Both the position numbers and the translations under genes were made by a program. A stretch of DNA of 64,000 bases from Bradyrhizobium tropiciagri. Its GTDB lineage: Bacteria; Pseudomonadota; Alphaproteobacteria; Rhizobiales; Xanthobacteraceae. The stretch is taken from NCBI RefSeq assembly GCF_018130505.1, contig NZ_JAFCKH010000003.1, positions 582,191 to 646,190 of the forward strand. Reading direction: 5' to 3'. Below are positions 38,728-47,388 of this stretch, piece after piece. Position 1 is the first letter of the stretch; each line of letters begins with the position of its first letter. Below the pieces are notes generated by a model, which was given only the letters and a program-made list of their open reading frames with translations, had not been told where the DNA came from and ran no database searches.

Positions 38728-38774
38728 GACGGCGGTGTGTGGTGTGACGCATGAGCCGAACCGAGTGAGCAGGC

Positions 38775-40553
38775 TTACCCCGCCAGCACCGCGTCGGCGC
38801 CGGTGATCGCCTCGGCGCTCTCGGTCACCGTCTTCTCCAGCGACGGCGCCTGCACCGCGATGTTCTCGGCGAAGAAGCGGGCGAGGGCGACATAGCGCTG
38901 CGGCTCGGCTTCGCCGTTGGCCTTGGCGGCCAGCGCCTCGCCGGCGAGCATGCAGCCGCCGAGGGTGGCGCCGAACAGGCGAAGATATGGCGTGGCGCCG
39001 GCCAGTGCCTCGTTCGGCGCGGCGGCGAGGCGTTCGAGCAGCCATTTGCTGGCGCGCTCCAGCGCGGCATGCGCGTCGCGCAGCTTCGCGCCGGTGGTGC
39101 CGAATGCCGGGTCGTTGGAGGTCTCGACCTGCTTGATGGTCGCATTGAGCTCGTCGAGCAGCGCCCACACCGAGGCGCCGCCATTGGCGCCGAGCTTGCG
39201 GGTGACGAGGTCGATCGACTGGATGCCGTTGGTGCCCTCATAGATCGAGGTGATGCGGGCGTCGCGGTAGTGCTGCGCGGCGCCGGTCTCCTCGATGAAG
39301 CCCATGCCGCCATGCACCTGGACGCCGAGATAGGCGACCTCGTTGCCGATGTCAGTGGAGAACGCTTTCGCAATCGGCGTCAGCAGCGCGCCGCGCGCGG
39401 CGGCATCGCTGCGCACCTTGGCGTCCTTGGCGCGCACCGAGACGTCGAGCGCGACCGCGGTGGCGTAGCAGATCGAGCGCGCCGCCGCCGTCATCGAGCG
39501 CATCTGCATCAGCATGCGCTTGACGTCGGGATGCACGATGATCGGATCCATGCCGTCGCCCTTGCGGCCGACCGCCTTGCCTTGCTTGCGCTCCTGCGCA
39601 TAGGCCAGCGCCTGCTGATAGGCGCGATCGGCGATGCCGACGCCTTCGAGGCCGACGCCGAGCCGCGCCTGGTTCATCATCGTGAACATGCAGCGCATGC
39701 CCTGGTTTTCCTCGCCGATCAGATAGCCGATCGCGCCGCCTTTATCCCCCATCGTCATGGTGCAGGTCGGCGAGGCGTGCATGCCGAGCTTGTGCTCGAC
39801 GCCGCTGGCATGGATGTCGTTGCGGGCGCCGAGCGAGCCGTCGGCATTGACCATGAACTTCGGCACCAGGAACAGCGAGATCCCCTTGGTGCCGGCCGGC
39901 GCATCGGGCAATCGCGCCAGCACGAAATGCACGATGTTGTCGGTCATGTCGTGCTCGCCATAGGTGATGAAGATCTTGGTGCCCTTGAGGCGGTAGGTGC
40001 CGTCGGCCTGCTTCTCCGCGCGGGTGCGCAGCGCGCCGACGTCGGAGCCGGCATTGGGCTCGGTGAGCTGCATCGTGCCGGTCCATTCGCCGGTGACCAG
40101 CTTCTCCAGATAGATCTTCTTCAGTTCGTCATTGCCGTGGGCGTCGAGCGCCTCGATCGCCGACAGCGTCAACAGCGGGCAAAGGCCGAAGGCGACGTTG
40201 GAGGCGCTCCAGATCTCGGTGCAGGCGGCGTTGATCGCGAGCGGCAGGCCCTGGCCGCCGAACGCTTCCGGCCCCGACACCGCGTTCCATCCCGCGGCGG
40301 TCCAGCGCTGATAGGCATCGGGCCAGCCGGGCGCGGTCGTCACCTTGCCGTCGTCGAGCTTGATGCCGTGCTCGTCGCCGACCTTGTTGAGCGGCGCCAG
40401 CACGTCGGAGGCGAACTTGCCGGCTTCTTCCAGCACCGCGGCGGTGATGTCGCCGTCGAAATCGCCGTAGTGGCCGGCCTCGACGGCGGCCGCGAGGCCC
40501 GCGCCGTGATTGAGGGACAGCAGGATGTCGTTGATCGGTGCACGGTAGGTCAT
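38775..40553 (-). CDS. Acyl-CoA dehydrogenase, long C-terminal-domain type
   Basis: A 592-residue flavoprotein that introduces the first double bond into acyl-CoA in beta-oxidation. The start MTYRAPINDILLSLNH at 40553 is the family start. CoA/FAD-binding segments MQLTEPNAGSDVGALRTRA and KIFITYGEHDMTDN are clear; the catalytic Glu is in ITSIYEGTNGIQSIDLVTRKL. The C-terminal extra domain of about 130 residues is typical of the roughly 590-residue AcdA/FadE-like group. It stands alone on the left strand. Confidence 0.93.
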   Translation of the reverse strand: MTYRAPINDILLSLNHGAGLAAAVEAGHYGDFDGDITAAVLEEAGKFASDVLAPLNKVGDEHGIKLDDGKVTTAPGWPDAYQRWTAAGWNAVSGPEAFGGQGLPLAINAACTEIWSASNVAFGLCPLLTLSAIEALDAHGNDELKKIYLEKLVTGEWTGTMQLTEPNAGSDVGALRTRAEKQADGTYRLKGTKIFITYGEHDMTDNIVHFVLARLPDAPAGTKGISLFLVPKFMVNADGSLGARNDIHASGVEHKLGMHASPTCTMTMGDKGGAIGYLIGEENQGMRCMFTMMNQARLGVGLEGVGIADRAYQQALAYAQERKQGKAVGRKGDGMDPIIVHPDVKRMLMQMRSMTAAARSICYATAVALDVSVRAKDAKVRSDAAARGALLTPIAKAFSTDIGNEVAYLGVQVHGGMGFIEETGAAQHYRDARITSIYEGTNGIQSIDLVTRKLGANGGASVWALLDELNATIKQVETSNDPAFGTTGAKLRDAHAALERASKWLLERLAAAPNEALAGATPYLRLFGATLGGCMLAGEALAAKANGEAEPQRYVALARFFAENIAVQAPSLEKTVTESAEAITGADAVLAG

Positions 40554-40783
40554 GGCGTTACTCCCGACGAGGCGTTTGAAAATTGTCTTCCCATGAAACC
40601 TGCCGCCTCTCAACTCTTCGAGCCCGGCCCGCGGCGCAGGCGGGCGGTTTCAGCCAAGGCGGCGTCGCACTATAATGGCGGGTGCGGTGACGGCATCAGG
40701 GGACCTTCGGCTGATTTCGACCGCCGCCCTGTTGAAATGGCCAGTTGCACTCTATAGACCGACGTGGCCTTCGATCGGCACGT

Positions 40784-40858
40784 TGGGGCGTAGCCAAGCG
40801 GTAAGGCAGCGGATTTTGATTCCGCCATTCGGAGGTTCGATCCCTCCCGCCCCAGCCA
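40784..40858 (+). tRNA. tRNA-Gln(UUG)
   Basis: A 72-nucleotide body plus an encoded CCA. Acceptor arms TGGGGCG (40784-40790) and CGCCCCA (40848-40854) pair over seven bases. The anticodon stem GCGGA/TCCGC encloses the loop TTTTGAT, giving anticodon TTG. The T arm is GGAGG-TTCGATC-CCTCC. The D loop contains AAGCGGTAA. The fit to tRNA-Gln is unambiguous. A run of seven T follows 26 bp downstream (40884-40890) but without a strong stem. Confidence 0.96.
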
Positions 40859-40999
40859 TGTCTAACGCGCTGATTTTGCATAGTTTTTTTGACGGTCTGT
40901 ATTCTGAATGCTTCCGCCCCGGCATTCTGAACACCTGTTGCCGTTGGTCCGCCATCAGGTCGGCATGCCGTGCCGACTCGCTGACGACGTCCGCTTCCG

Positions 41000-41155
41000 G
41001 CGGGGCGTTCTCGACGAACCACGGATGGTGAATGGGTCCAGTCGTCCTTGGGGATCAGCGGGGACGGGCTCTCCGCCGCGCTCGAGGTGCAGGCGGTGGC
41101 CGTCGCACTTTACCTCATGGACCCATTCGGGGCCGGGTGGGCACGGCCCTTCCAA
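41000..41155 (-). pseudogene. Relic of an ATP-dependent DNA ligase gene (LigD-type)
   Basis: On the minus strand, GPEWVHEVKCDGHRLHLERGGE matches the adenylation motif I region of LigD-type ligases (usually EWVHEIKHDGYRL), including KxDG. The continuation is split: one frame gives LIPKDDWTHSP, like LITKNGYDWTKRYP, and the third frame gives HHPWFVENAP, like RYPWIVEAA. So at least two frameshifts separate ligase-like pieces within 150 bp. What follows is not recognisable. The relic is 140 bp past tRNA-Gln. Confidence 0.7.
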
Positions 41156-41263
41156 CCATGGGCAGGCGGAAATCGACTATGCGAACCGTCAAGCGGGCAG
41201 GGCGCGTCCCGCCTTGGTGGACCTCCAGCCAGCCGTTATCGATCGCGTCACGTCTTCCGGCAA

Positions 41264-42181
41264 CTACTGCTGAGCGAAGTCGCTGGACGCGTTGCCGAGC
41301 GGTGTCGGGGCGGTGCCCATCGCGCTGTTGCCGGAAAAGCGATTATTGCCAAACGTACCGGTCCCGCCCGATAAAGCGGTCGAGTTGAAGACGATATTGT
41401 TGTTCGACAGGCGAACCGCCGCATTGCCTGTCACGCCGATGTTGTTGTGATCGATGGTCGATCTGTCGACAACGACCTGCGCAAGGCTATCGGCCTGAAC
41501 TCCGGAAACCGAATTGCCGGATAGCGTAGACCCGCTGATGATTCCCGTGTTTCCGGTAGCGACCGCAACACCGTATTTATTTCCGACCGCCGTCACGTTG
41601 TCGAGGACCACGTAGTTGCGCGATGGTCCGGCGACGGCGACCGCGGGACCATTCGAAATTCCTCCGATGAATGTATTCTTGATGATCAGTTTGCCCGCCG
41701 AGCCTCTGCGATCAAACACGCCCTGGGTCGTGAAGTTGCGGATCGTGCAATCTTCGATCGTAACGCTCGCGGCGGCCTGGATGTCGATTCCGATAGCGCC
41801 GGGACCGGAGAACTGGCCGGGGAGGATGGAGTGGATGATCAAGCCACGGATCGTGACCGAGATGCCTGGGCCGTTGATGATAAATCCATTGGCACCAGTA
41901 CGCGTGGTACTACCGTTAACCCCGGAGCAATCGATCGTAACGGAATGGCTTATCGTCACAGTCGGCTGAAAGGTAAAATCTGAGTACTGATCAGCACACC
42001 GGAGCAGCCCGCCTTCGGGCGTGACATTCAACGCGGAGAAAAATGTTGCGCAGGGCGCCGAGCGAGTGCAGCCGCTTCCATCGCTGCCATAGCTCGCCAC
42101 CCAAGTAGTCGAGTTATATGCGCGCGCCGGAGAGAGTGCGCAAACGGAAGAGATGAGAAACCCGAGCACGGCAAATCGCAA
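41264..42181 (-). CDS. Secreted right-handed parallel beta-helix repeat protein
   Basis: A 305-residue exported protein with a Sec signal (RFAVLGFLISSVCALSPARA). The body is a series of beta-helix coils typical of pectate-lyase-like folds: VTISHSVTIDCSG, ISVTIRGLIIHS, VTIEDCTIRNFTTQG, YVVLDNVTAVGNKYGVAVATGNTGIISGSTLSGNS, VVVDRSTIDHNNIGV, VRLSNNNIVFNST. No catalytic site was identified. N-terminal cysteines (GCTRSAPCATF...RCAD) may cap the helix. It lies in a gene-poor stretch beside the ligase relic; both look like accessory DNA. Confidence 0.83.
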   Translation of the reverse strand: MRFAVLGFLISSVCALSPARAYNSTTWVASYGSDGSGCTRSAPCATFFSALNVTPEGGLLRCADQYSDFTFQPTVTISHSVTIDCSGVNGSTTRTGANGFIINGPGISVTIRGLIIHSILPGQFSGPGAIGIDIQAAASVTIEDCTIRNFTTQGVFDRRGSAGKLIIKNTFIGGISNGPAVAVAGPSRNYVVLDNVTAVGNKYGVAVATGNTGIISGSTLSGNSVSGVQADSLAQVVVDRSTIDHNNIGVTGNAAVRLSNNNIVFNSTALSGGTGTFGNNRFSGNSAMGTAPTPLGNASSDFAQQ

Positions 42182-43452
42182 CGTTATGGTAGTGCCCTCC
42201 CAAAATCGTTGTTGCTTGCGGCCAAGCCAGCGCCCGGCGGCCCGCTGAAACGCGCATCATGTCGGGAACTCCGAGTTCCGGCAAGCTGACCAATTTGAAG
42301 CCTTGGCGCTATCGCCTATCCCTTTGGTTGATCCCAACTCAATCGGACCACCGTAAGGTGCTGCGCGGACCAGCGCTCGGAAACAGCTTTCATCTGCACA
42401 GTCCATCGTGTCGGTGCGCGGCGTGAATCTGCGAAGCGTGCAGCAGCTGGTTTCGCACGCGCCCAGACGGCTTGCTTGCGCTCGGTCCATTCGTGCCGAT
42501 CACGCCATACCTGAAAGTCGGCATGTGCGCGTCGGCATCAGGAATTCAAGAAAGGCGACTGGATCGCAAAATTCCAACTGCAGAGAACTTGTCCGTTGGC
42601 GAAGCGCCGGCACATCTGTCCAACGTTCGACAGGTCATGTTGCCAGACGCATTGCCGCAGGTCTGCGTGGTTGCCCCATCGCCGTGCAGGGCGTGTCGCC
42701 AAAGCGTTGCGAGCTTGCGCCGTCGCTGTTGAGAAGTCCGAGTGGCAAGTCCGAGCGCCAAGTCCGAGTGCCAAGTCTGGCAGGCCACGTCGATCGGACT
42801 CGTGCCGCGCCCCGGCCGGATGCCTGACATCAGCATCGCTCGCTCCCGCATCGGCGTTGAAATGGCCGGGGCAGCGGTAGGCGGGCTTGCATGGGGACGA
42901 GATTCCCGGGGCCATCGGACCTCTTTAACGGTATCAAAACGCCGCTATCTCGTTCAGGTCCCAGAACATTTTGCGGCCGAAGCGGGGCCGGGCGTCGGAA
43001 TCAGCGCGACCGAAACGGGCCCCGATTCCCAAAGTTCTCCCCAGGCGGGCTGACCTTGCCCAGCGTTCCTCGCATTGTTGCCCAAATTCGCGCCGGTCAA
43101 CGGTATCGCAAATATTCGTCAATTATTTCAGATATTTGCACGGGGCTCGCGCCTCACGCGCCCGTGATATTTGTGCAACATTTGTCCGAAAACAGTCGCA
43201 ACTGAGCCGAAACGAAGCTGTCTTTTGTTGCGTGATCGGGGGGCTTCTGTCTCATATGGAACTACGACGGAGGGGGGCATCCCGAGGTCGTCCCGTTCTA
43301 GGTGGTTCGCTTAAGTCCCTCGCGTTCAGCGGGTGTGTCCGAAGGCGCGAAGCGACTAAGCGGGTTTGAGGGGGATTAAGGGAACCAACCTGAGGGTGTT
43401 TACCCGGCGGAACCGGAACCTTCCCTGAGATAGAGCAACTTGGAGGTTTAAC
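42182..43452. other. Long gene-free region upstream of the porin
   Basis: About 1.27 kb without a convincing gene. It contains the short tandem repeat at 42734 and, at its right end, the porin leader. Open frames such as 42891-43205 plus and 42538-42915 minus show no family resemblance and no good start. The right part (43080-43210) is AT-richer, consistent with the porin promoter. Confidence 0.5.
42734..42781 (+). repeat. Short tandem repeat, 13-bp unit
   Basis: Three consecutive units AAGTCCGAGTGGC, AAGTCCGAGCGCC and AAGTCCGAGTGCC, then a decayed fourth beginning AAGTCTGGC. Unit length 13 bp is not a multiple of three, arguing against a protein repeat. Confidence 0.75.
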
Positions 43453-45018
43453 ATGAAGATGGTTAAGAGCCTTATCCTCGGCTCGGCGGCGGCTCTCGTC
43501 GCGGTCGGCGGAGCTCAGGCGGCCGATCTTCCCGTCAAGGCCAAAGCGGTCGAGTACGTGAAGGTTTGCTCCCTGTATGGTCCCGGTTTCTACTACATCC
43601 CGGGCACCGATACCTGCATCAAGCTGGGTGGTTACCTGCGCGTCGAAGTCGTCGCGAACGGCAACTCGGTTTACACCGGCAACACCAACGGTGCCGGCGG
43701 CGCCAACAACCGTTTCACCAACGGTTACACCTGGCGTTCGCGTGAAGACCTGAACATCGATACGCGCACCGCGACCGAGTACGGCGTGGTCCGCACCTTC
43801 TTCGATGCGACCTTCACCTGGACCACCGACAACTACGGCGTGAACGGTGCGGCTCCTGGCGCGACGGTGTACGCACCGCTCGGCGGCGGCGGCACGGTTG
43901 CCCCGGCTTCGGCTCCGAACAACGCAGGCGCCGGCAACGGTTCCTACGGCACGGTCGGCGTCTACTACGCCTTCATCCAGTTCGCCGGCTTCACCATGGG
44001 TAAGGCGGTCTCGCAGTTCTCGGCTCCGTGGGCCAACTATCCGGGCAACAACTACGACGGTCTCGTGGGCGGCGGCGGCACCATCACCGGTGTCAACCAG
44101 TTCACCTACACCGCCGAGTTCGGCAACGGCGTGTCGCTCGCTCTGTCGGCCCAGGATCAGGCTGCCTACTACCAGGCTGGCGTGAACAACCTGAGCGCCG
44201 GTGGCCCGTACGGCGCCAGCGACTATGCCGGCACGATCTCGCCGGACTTCGTCGGTATGCTGCGTGTTGACCAGGCTTGGGGTCTCTTCCAGGCGTCGGT
44301 CGCTGCGCATGACAACCACGCTGCCTACTACGGCGCCACCGAGTTGACCGGTCATCCGGACGACAAGTGGGGCTGGGCTGGTCAGCTGGCTCTGTCGATC
44401 AAGAACATCCCGACCGGACCTGGCGACACGATCAACGTCCAGGGCGTCTACACCGATGGTGCGACCCGCTACAACATCCAGGATCTCTCGGGTGCGGCTG
44501 GTGCGAACACCATCTACAGCGGCACCAACGTTCCGGGTCTCTACCAGAGCGTCGGTATCGGCTTCGCGCCTGACACGATCTTCGCTGCTGGCCTCGGACA
44601 GCAGACGATCAAGACGTGGGGCTTCCGTGGTGCTTACACCCACAACTGGAACCCCTACTGGAACACGGCGATCTACGGTGCCTACGCCGCTGTTATGTAC
44701 AACGACACCTCCAAGACGCTGCTCTGCGGCATCGGTGGCGTCGGTGGTACGGTTCGTACCGCGCTCGCTTCGGCGGCTGGTACTGGTCTGACGAGCTGCA
44801 ATCCCGACTACAACATTGCTCAGCTCGGCTTGATCACCCGTTGGACCCCGGTCAAGAACCTGACCTTCTCGGCCGACGTGGTCTGGACCCACCTCGATCA
44901 GAAGTATGCTGGCGTCGTCTCGCTGCCGGGCGGCTCGATCGGCAAGCCGGCTGCTCTGTACGAAATGAAGGACCAGGACACCGTCAGCCTCCTGCTCCGC
45001 GCTCAGCGCAACTGGTAA
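43453..45018 (+). CDS. Major outer-membrane porin (Porin_2 family)
   Basis: A 521-residue general diffusion porin. The Sec signal (MKMVKSLILGSAAALVAVGGAQA) is followed by ADLPVKAKAVEYVKVCSLYGPGFYYIPGTDTCIKLGGYLRVE, the hallmark start of rhizobial Porin_2 proteins with two cysteines. The C-terminal VSLLLRAQRNW ends in an aromatic residue as barrel proteins do. Ribosome-binding site GGAGG lies seven bases before the ATG. Codon use is strongly biased, and a strong terminator follows, both signs of very high expression. The upstream leader is long (more than 150 bp). Confidence 0.94.
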   Translation: MKMVKSLILGSAAALVAVGGAQAADLPVKAKAVEYVKVCSLYGPGFYYIPGTDTCIKLGGYLRVEVVANGNSVYTGNTNGAGGANNRFTNGYTWRSREDLNIDTRTATEYGVVRTFFDATFTWTTDNYGVNGAAPGATVYAPLGGGGTVAPASAPNNAGAGNGSYGTVGVYYAFIQFAGFTMGKAVSQFSAPWANYPGNNYDGLVGGGGTITGVNQFTYTAEFGNGVSLALSAQDQAAYYQAGVNNLSAGGPYGASDYAGTISPDFVGMLRVDQAWGLFQASVAAHDNHAAYYGATELTGHPDDKWGWAGQLALSIKNIPTGPGDTINVQGVYTDGATRYNIQDLSGAAGANTIYSGTNVPGLYQSVGIGFAPDTIFAAGLGQQTIKTWGFRGAYTHNWNPYWNTAIYGAYAAVMYNDTSKTLLCGIGGVGGTVRTALASAAGTGLTSCNPDYNIAQLGLITRWTPVKNLTFSADVVWTHLDQKYAGVVSLPGGSIGKPAALYEMKDQDTVSLLLRAQRNW

Positions 45019-45048
45019 GTCCGGTTGATCTGATCACGATCTAACAAA

Positions 45049-45076
45049 CCCCCGGCGGGCGACCGCCGGGGGTTTT
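45049..45076 (+). terminator. Strong intrinsic terminator after the porin gene
   Basis: A perfect 10-bp GC-only stem (CCCCCGGCGG/CCGCCGGGGG) closes on the tetraloop GCGA and is followed by TTTTGCTTTT. On the other strand the hairpin is followed by TTTG, so it may also end transcription of the convergent LLM gene, whose stop is at 45093. Confidence 0.92.
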
Positions 45077-45092
45077 GCTTTTGCGGTTCAGG

Positions 45093-46127
45093 TCAGGCCG
45101 CCAGCATGTCGCGCACCAGCGGCACCACCTTGCGTCCGTAGAGCTCGATGCTCTTCATCAGCTTCTCGTGCGGCAGCGGTCCCGCCGAATATTTCAGCTG
45201 GAAGCGCGCGATGCCGAGCGCCTTGGCCGTCGCCGCGATCTTGCGCGCCACGGTCTCGGGCGATCCGACATACAGCGAGCCGTGCTCGGCCTCGGAGACG
45301 AACTCGTCGCGGCCCATCGGCGGCCAGCCGCGCTCCTTGCCGATGCGGTCGCGCATCAGCTTGTAGTCCGGCCACAGCTCCTCGCGGGCCTGACTGTCGG
45401 TTTCCGCGACATAGCCCGGGGAATGCACGCCGATCGGCTGTGGTGCGCGGCCGAACTGCTCGTAGGCCCGCTTGTGCAGGTCGACATAGGGCGCAAACCG
45501 CTTCGGATCGCCGCCAATGATGGCGAGCATCAGCGGCAGGTCGTAATGCGCCGCACGCACCACCGATTCGGGGCTGCCGCCGACGCCGATCCAGGTCTTC
45601 AGCCGGCCGTTCTCGACCGGCGGATAGACCGACTGATTGTTGAGCGGCGGGCGCAGCTTGCCCTGCCAGCTCACCGGCTCCTGCTTCAAGAGCGCGGTGA
45701 ACAGATCGAGCTTCTCCTCGAACAGCTCGTTGTATTGGCGGAGGTCGAAGCCGAACAGCGGAAACGATTCGGTGAAGGAGCCGCGGCCGAGGATCACCTC
45801 GGCGCGGCCGTTCGAGACGGCGTCGACGGTGGCAAAGCGCTGGAACACCCGGATCGGGTCGTCCGAGCTCAGCACCGTCACGGCCGAGCCGAGGCGGATC
45901 TTGCCGGTGCGCGCGGCGATCGCCGCCAGCACGGTTTCGGGGGAGGAGATTGCAAAATCGGCCCGGTGATGCTCGCCTAGTCCGATGAAGTCGATACCGA
46001 GCTGGTCGGCCAGCACGGCCTCGTCCACGACATTGCGGATCACCTGAGCGTGCGGCAGTGGCGCACCGGCGGCGTCCCTGGTGACGTCGCCGAACGTATC
46101 GAGGCCGAATTCGAGGGAGGTGGTCAT
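45093..46127 (-). CDS. LLM class flavin-dependent oxidoreductase
   Basis: A 344-residue bacterial-luciferase-like monooxygenase. The N-terminus EFGLDTFGD and the block IDFIGLGEHHRADFAISSPETVLAAIAARTGKIRLGSAVTVLSSDDPIRVFQRFATVDAVSNGRAEVILGRGSF are diagnostic of the family. It uses FMN or F420-like reduced flavin; substrate unknown. It is convergent with the porin gene and its nearest upstream neighbour is the GST gene, 230 bp away. Confidence 0.9.
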   Translation of the reverse strand: MTTSLEFGLDTFGDVTRDAAGAPLPHAQVIRNVVDEAVLADQLGIDFIGLGEHHRADFAISSPETVLAAIAARTGKIRLGSAVTVLSSDDPIRVFQRFATVDAVSNGRAEVILGRGSFTESFPLFGFDLRQYNELFEEKLDLFTALLKQEPVSWQGKLRPPLNNQSVYPPVENGRLKTWIGVGGSPESVVRAAHYDLPLMLAIIGGDPKRFAPYVDLHKRAYEQFGRAPQPIGVHSPGYVAETDSQAREELWPDYKLMRDRIGKERGWPPMGRDEFVSEAEHGSLYVGSPETVARKIAATAKALGIARFQLKYSAGPLPHEKLMKSIELYGRKVVPLVRDMLAA

Positions 46128-46356
46128 CAGTCAGTCCAGTTTGTCGACGCGGCGGAGTAACCCGCCACGCGCTACCCATCGCACGCAGGCCGAGAGATCG
46201 AATCGCGGCAAATACGCCGCAAGCCTGCGCTGTGGAGCCTTCGGTTGGAGATACTGGCGAGCTAATGGGCCGTTGGCGGCGGAACAAGTCTCCGCGGCGA
46301 AACGCTGCGTTTCGCCGCCTGCCAGGCCCGCGCCCGGAGGGCAGGTCGCTCCGTCC

Positions 46357-47280
46357 TCAATCCGGGACCACCAGGAAGCCGGCGCGGGGGAAATGCACCA
46401 CGATCTCGCCTGCACGTTCGTCGGTCCGGCGAATCGCGATGTGCTGCGCCGACAGCGATACGATCTCGCCGCGGACCGGGACCTTGCCGTAGTCATCGGG
46501 CGTGACGGTGACGCGATCGCCGGGCTTGCGGCCGTTCGGATCCGCAGGGTCGGCGACGACGGATGACTGCGGCGTCGACCGCGCGGCGAGCGCGAGCGCG
46601 TCGGCCGACGACATCTCGGTGCGGGTGCCATGCCCGATCGCCTTGATGCGCGCCTCCCAGGCCGAGCTGCGCGGAAACTGCCGCATGATCTCGTCGAGCG
46701 TGGCGAGGCTCTGCCGCGCGTACCAGAGGTTCATATAGGCATTGACGTCGGCGAGGCTGAATTCGCCGAGCAGCCACGGCCTGCCGTCGCCGAGCTGCGC
46801 CTCGATCCAGTCGATATGGGCGCGAAACTGGTCGCGCATCTGCGGCAATGCGGCCTTCATCGCCGCGACGTCGAACTTCGCGCCGCGCAGCTTCTCGCGG
46901 TCGTCGATAAAGTCCTGCGGCACCTTGTCGCCAAGGAAGCCGAACACGAGATTGACGGTGCTCTGGAAGAACGGCCGGTCGGTCCACATCCCGAGCGCGG
47001 CCGGCACGCCGGCATTGCCGCCGGGATACAGCGTCGGCGTTGGATAACGCCGCTCCAGCTCGCGGATGATGATCTGGGTGTCGCAAAAGATATCGGCGCC
47101 GATCTGCATCGTCGGCGTGCGCCGGTAGCCGCCGGTCATCGGCATCAGGTCCGGCCGCGGCATGATGCGGGAGATCCGCACCGAATTCCAGGCAAGCTTC
47201 TTGAACCCGAAGATGACGCGGATCTTCTCGGAGAACGGCGATTGATCGAAGTGATGCAGGATCGGCGTTGGTTGTGACAC
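46357..47280 (-). CDS. Glutathione S-transferase family protein with C-terminal extension
   Basis: A 307-residue protein. The thioredoxin-like GST N-terminal domain is residues 5-80 (PILHHFDQSPFSEKIRVIFGFKKLAW, QIGADIFCDTQIIIRELERRYP), with Ser in the position often used to activate glutathione. The all-helical domain follows to about residue 225. The last 70 residues (KPGDRVTVTPDDYGKVPVRGEIVSLSAQHIAIRRTDERAGEIVVHFPRAGFLV) form an extra beta-rich domain not present in ordinary GSTs. It may be linked to the neighbouring SDR and TetR genes. Confidence 0.87.
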   Translation of the reverse strand: MSQPTPILHHFDQSPFSEKIRVIFGFKKLAWNSVRISRIMPRPDLMPMTGGYRRTPTMQIGADIFCDTQIIIRELERRYPTPTLYPGGNAGVPAALGMWTDRPFFQSTVNLVFGFLGDKVPQDFIDDREKLRGAKFDVAAMKAALPQMRDQFRAHIDWIEAQLGDGRPWLLGEFSLADVNAYMNLWYARQSLATLDEIMRQFPRSSAWEARIKAIGHGTRTEMSSADALALAARSTPQSSVVADPADPNGRKPGDRVTVTPDDYGKVPVRGEIVSLSAQHIAIRRTDERAGEIVVHFPRAGFLVVPD

Positions 47281-47388
47281 GGGCTTGCTCCCGGGCGGTG
47301 GTGTTCGTCAGGATGTCGCTACAGAGCCTGACGAGATTTCACCGGAGCGCAACTCATTTCCGCGTGCAGCACCTGTGCCGTCGCGACG

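Larger units (their letters stand above)
38405..38774. other. Gene-free region packed with palindromes
   Basis: 370 bp between the kinase gene and the convergent acyl-CoA dehydrogenase gene. It contains three separate palindromic elements listed individually and no credible gene. Confidence 0.75.

Noticed and set aside
40784-40890. Possible integrase attachment site at tRNA-Gln
   Set aside because: No integrase gene and no repeat of the tRNA 3' end were found in the window, so an attachment site cannot be supported.
42891-43205. Open frame upstream of the porin
   Set aside because: No family, and its codon use does not resemble the neighbours; more likely the porin leader region.
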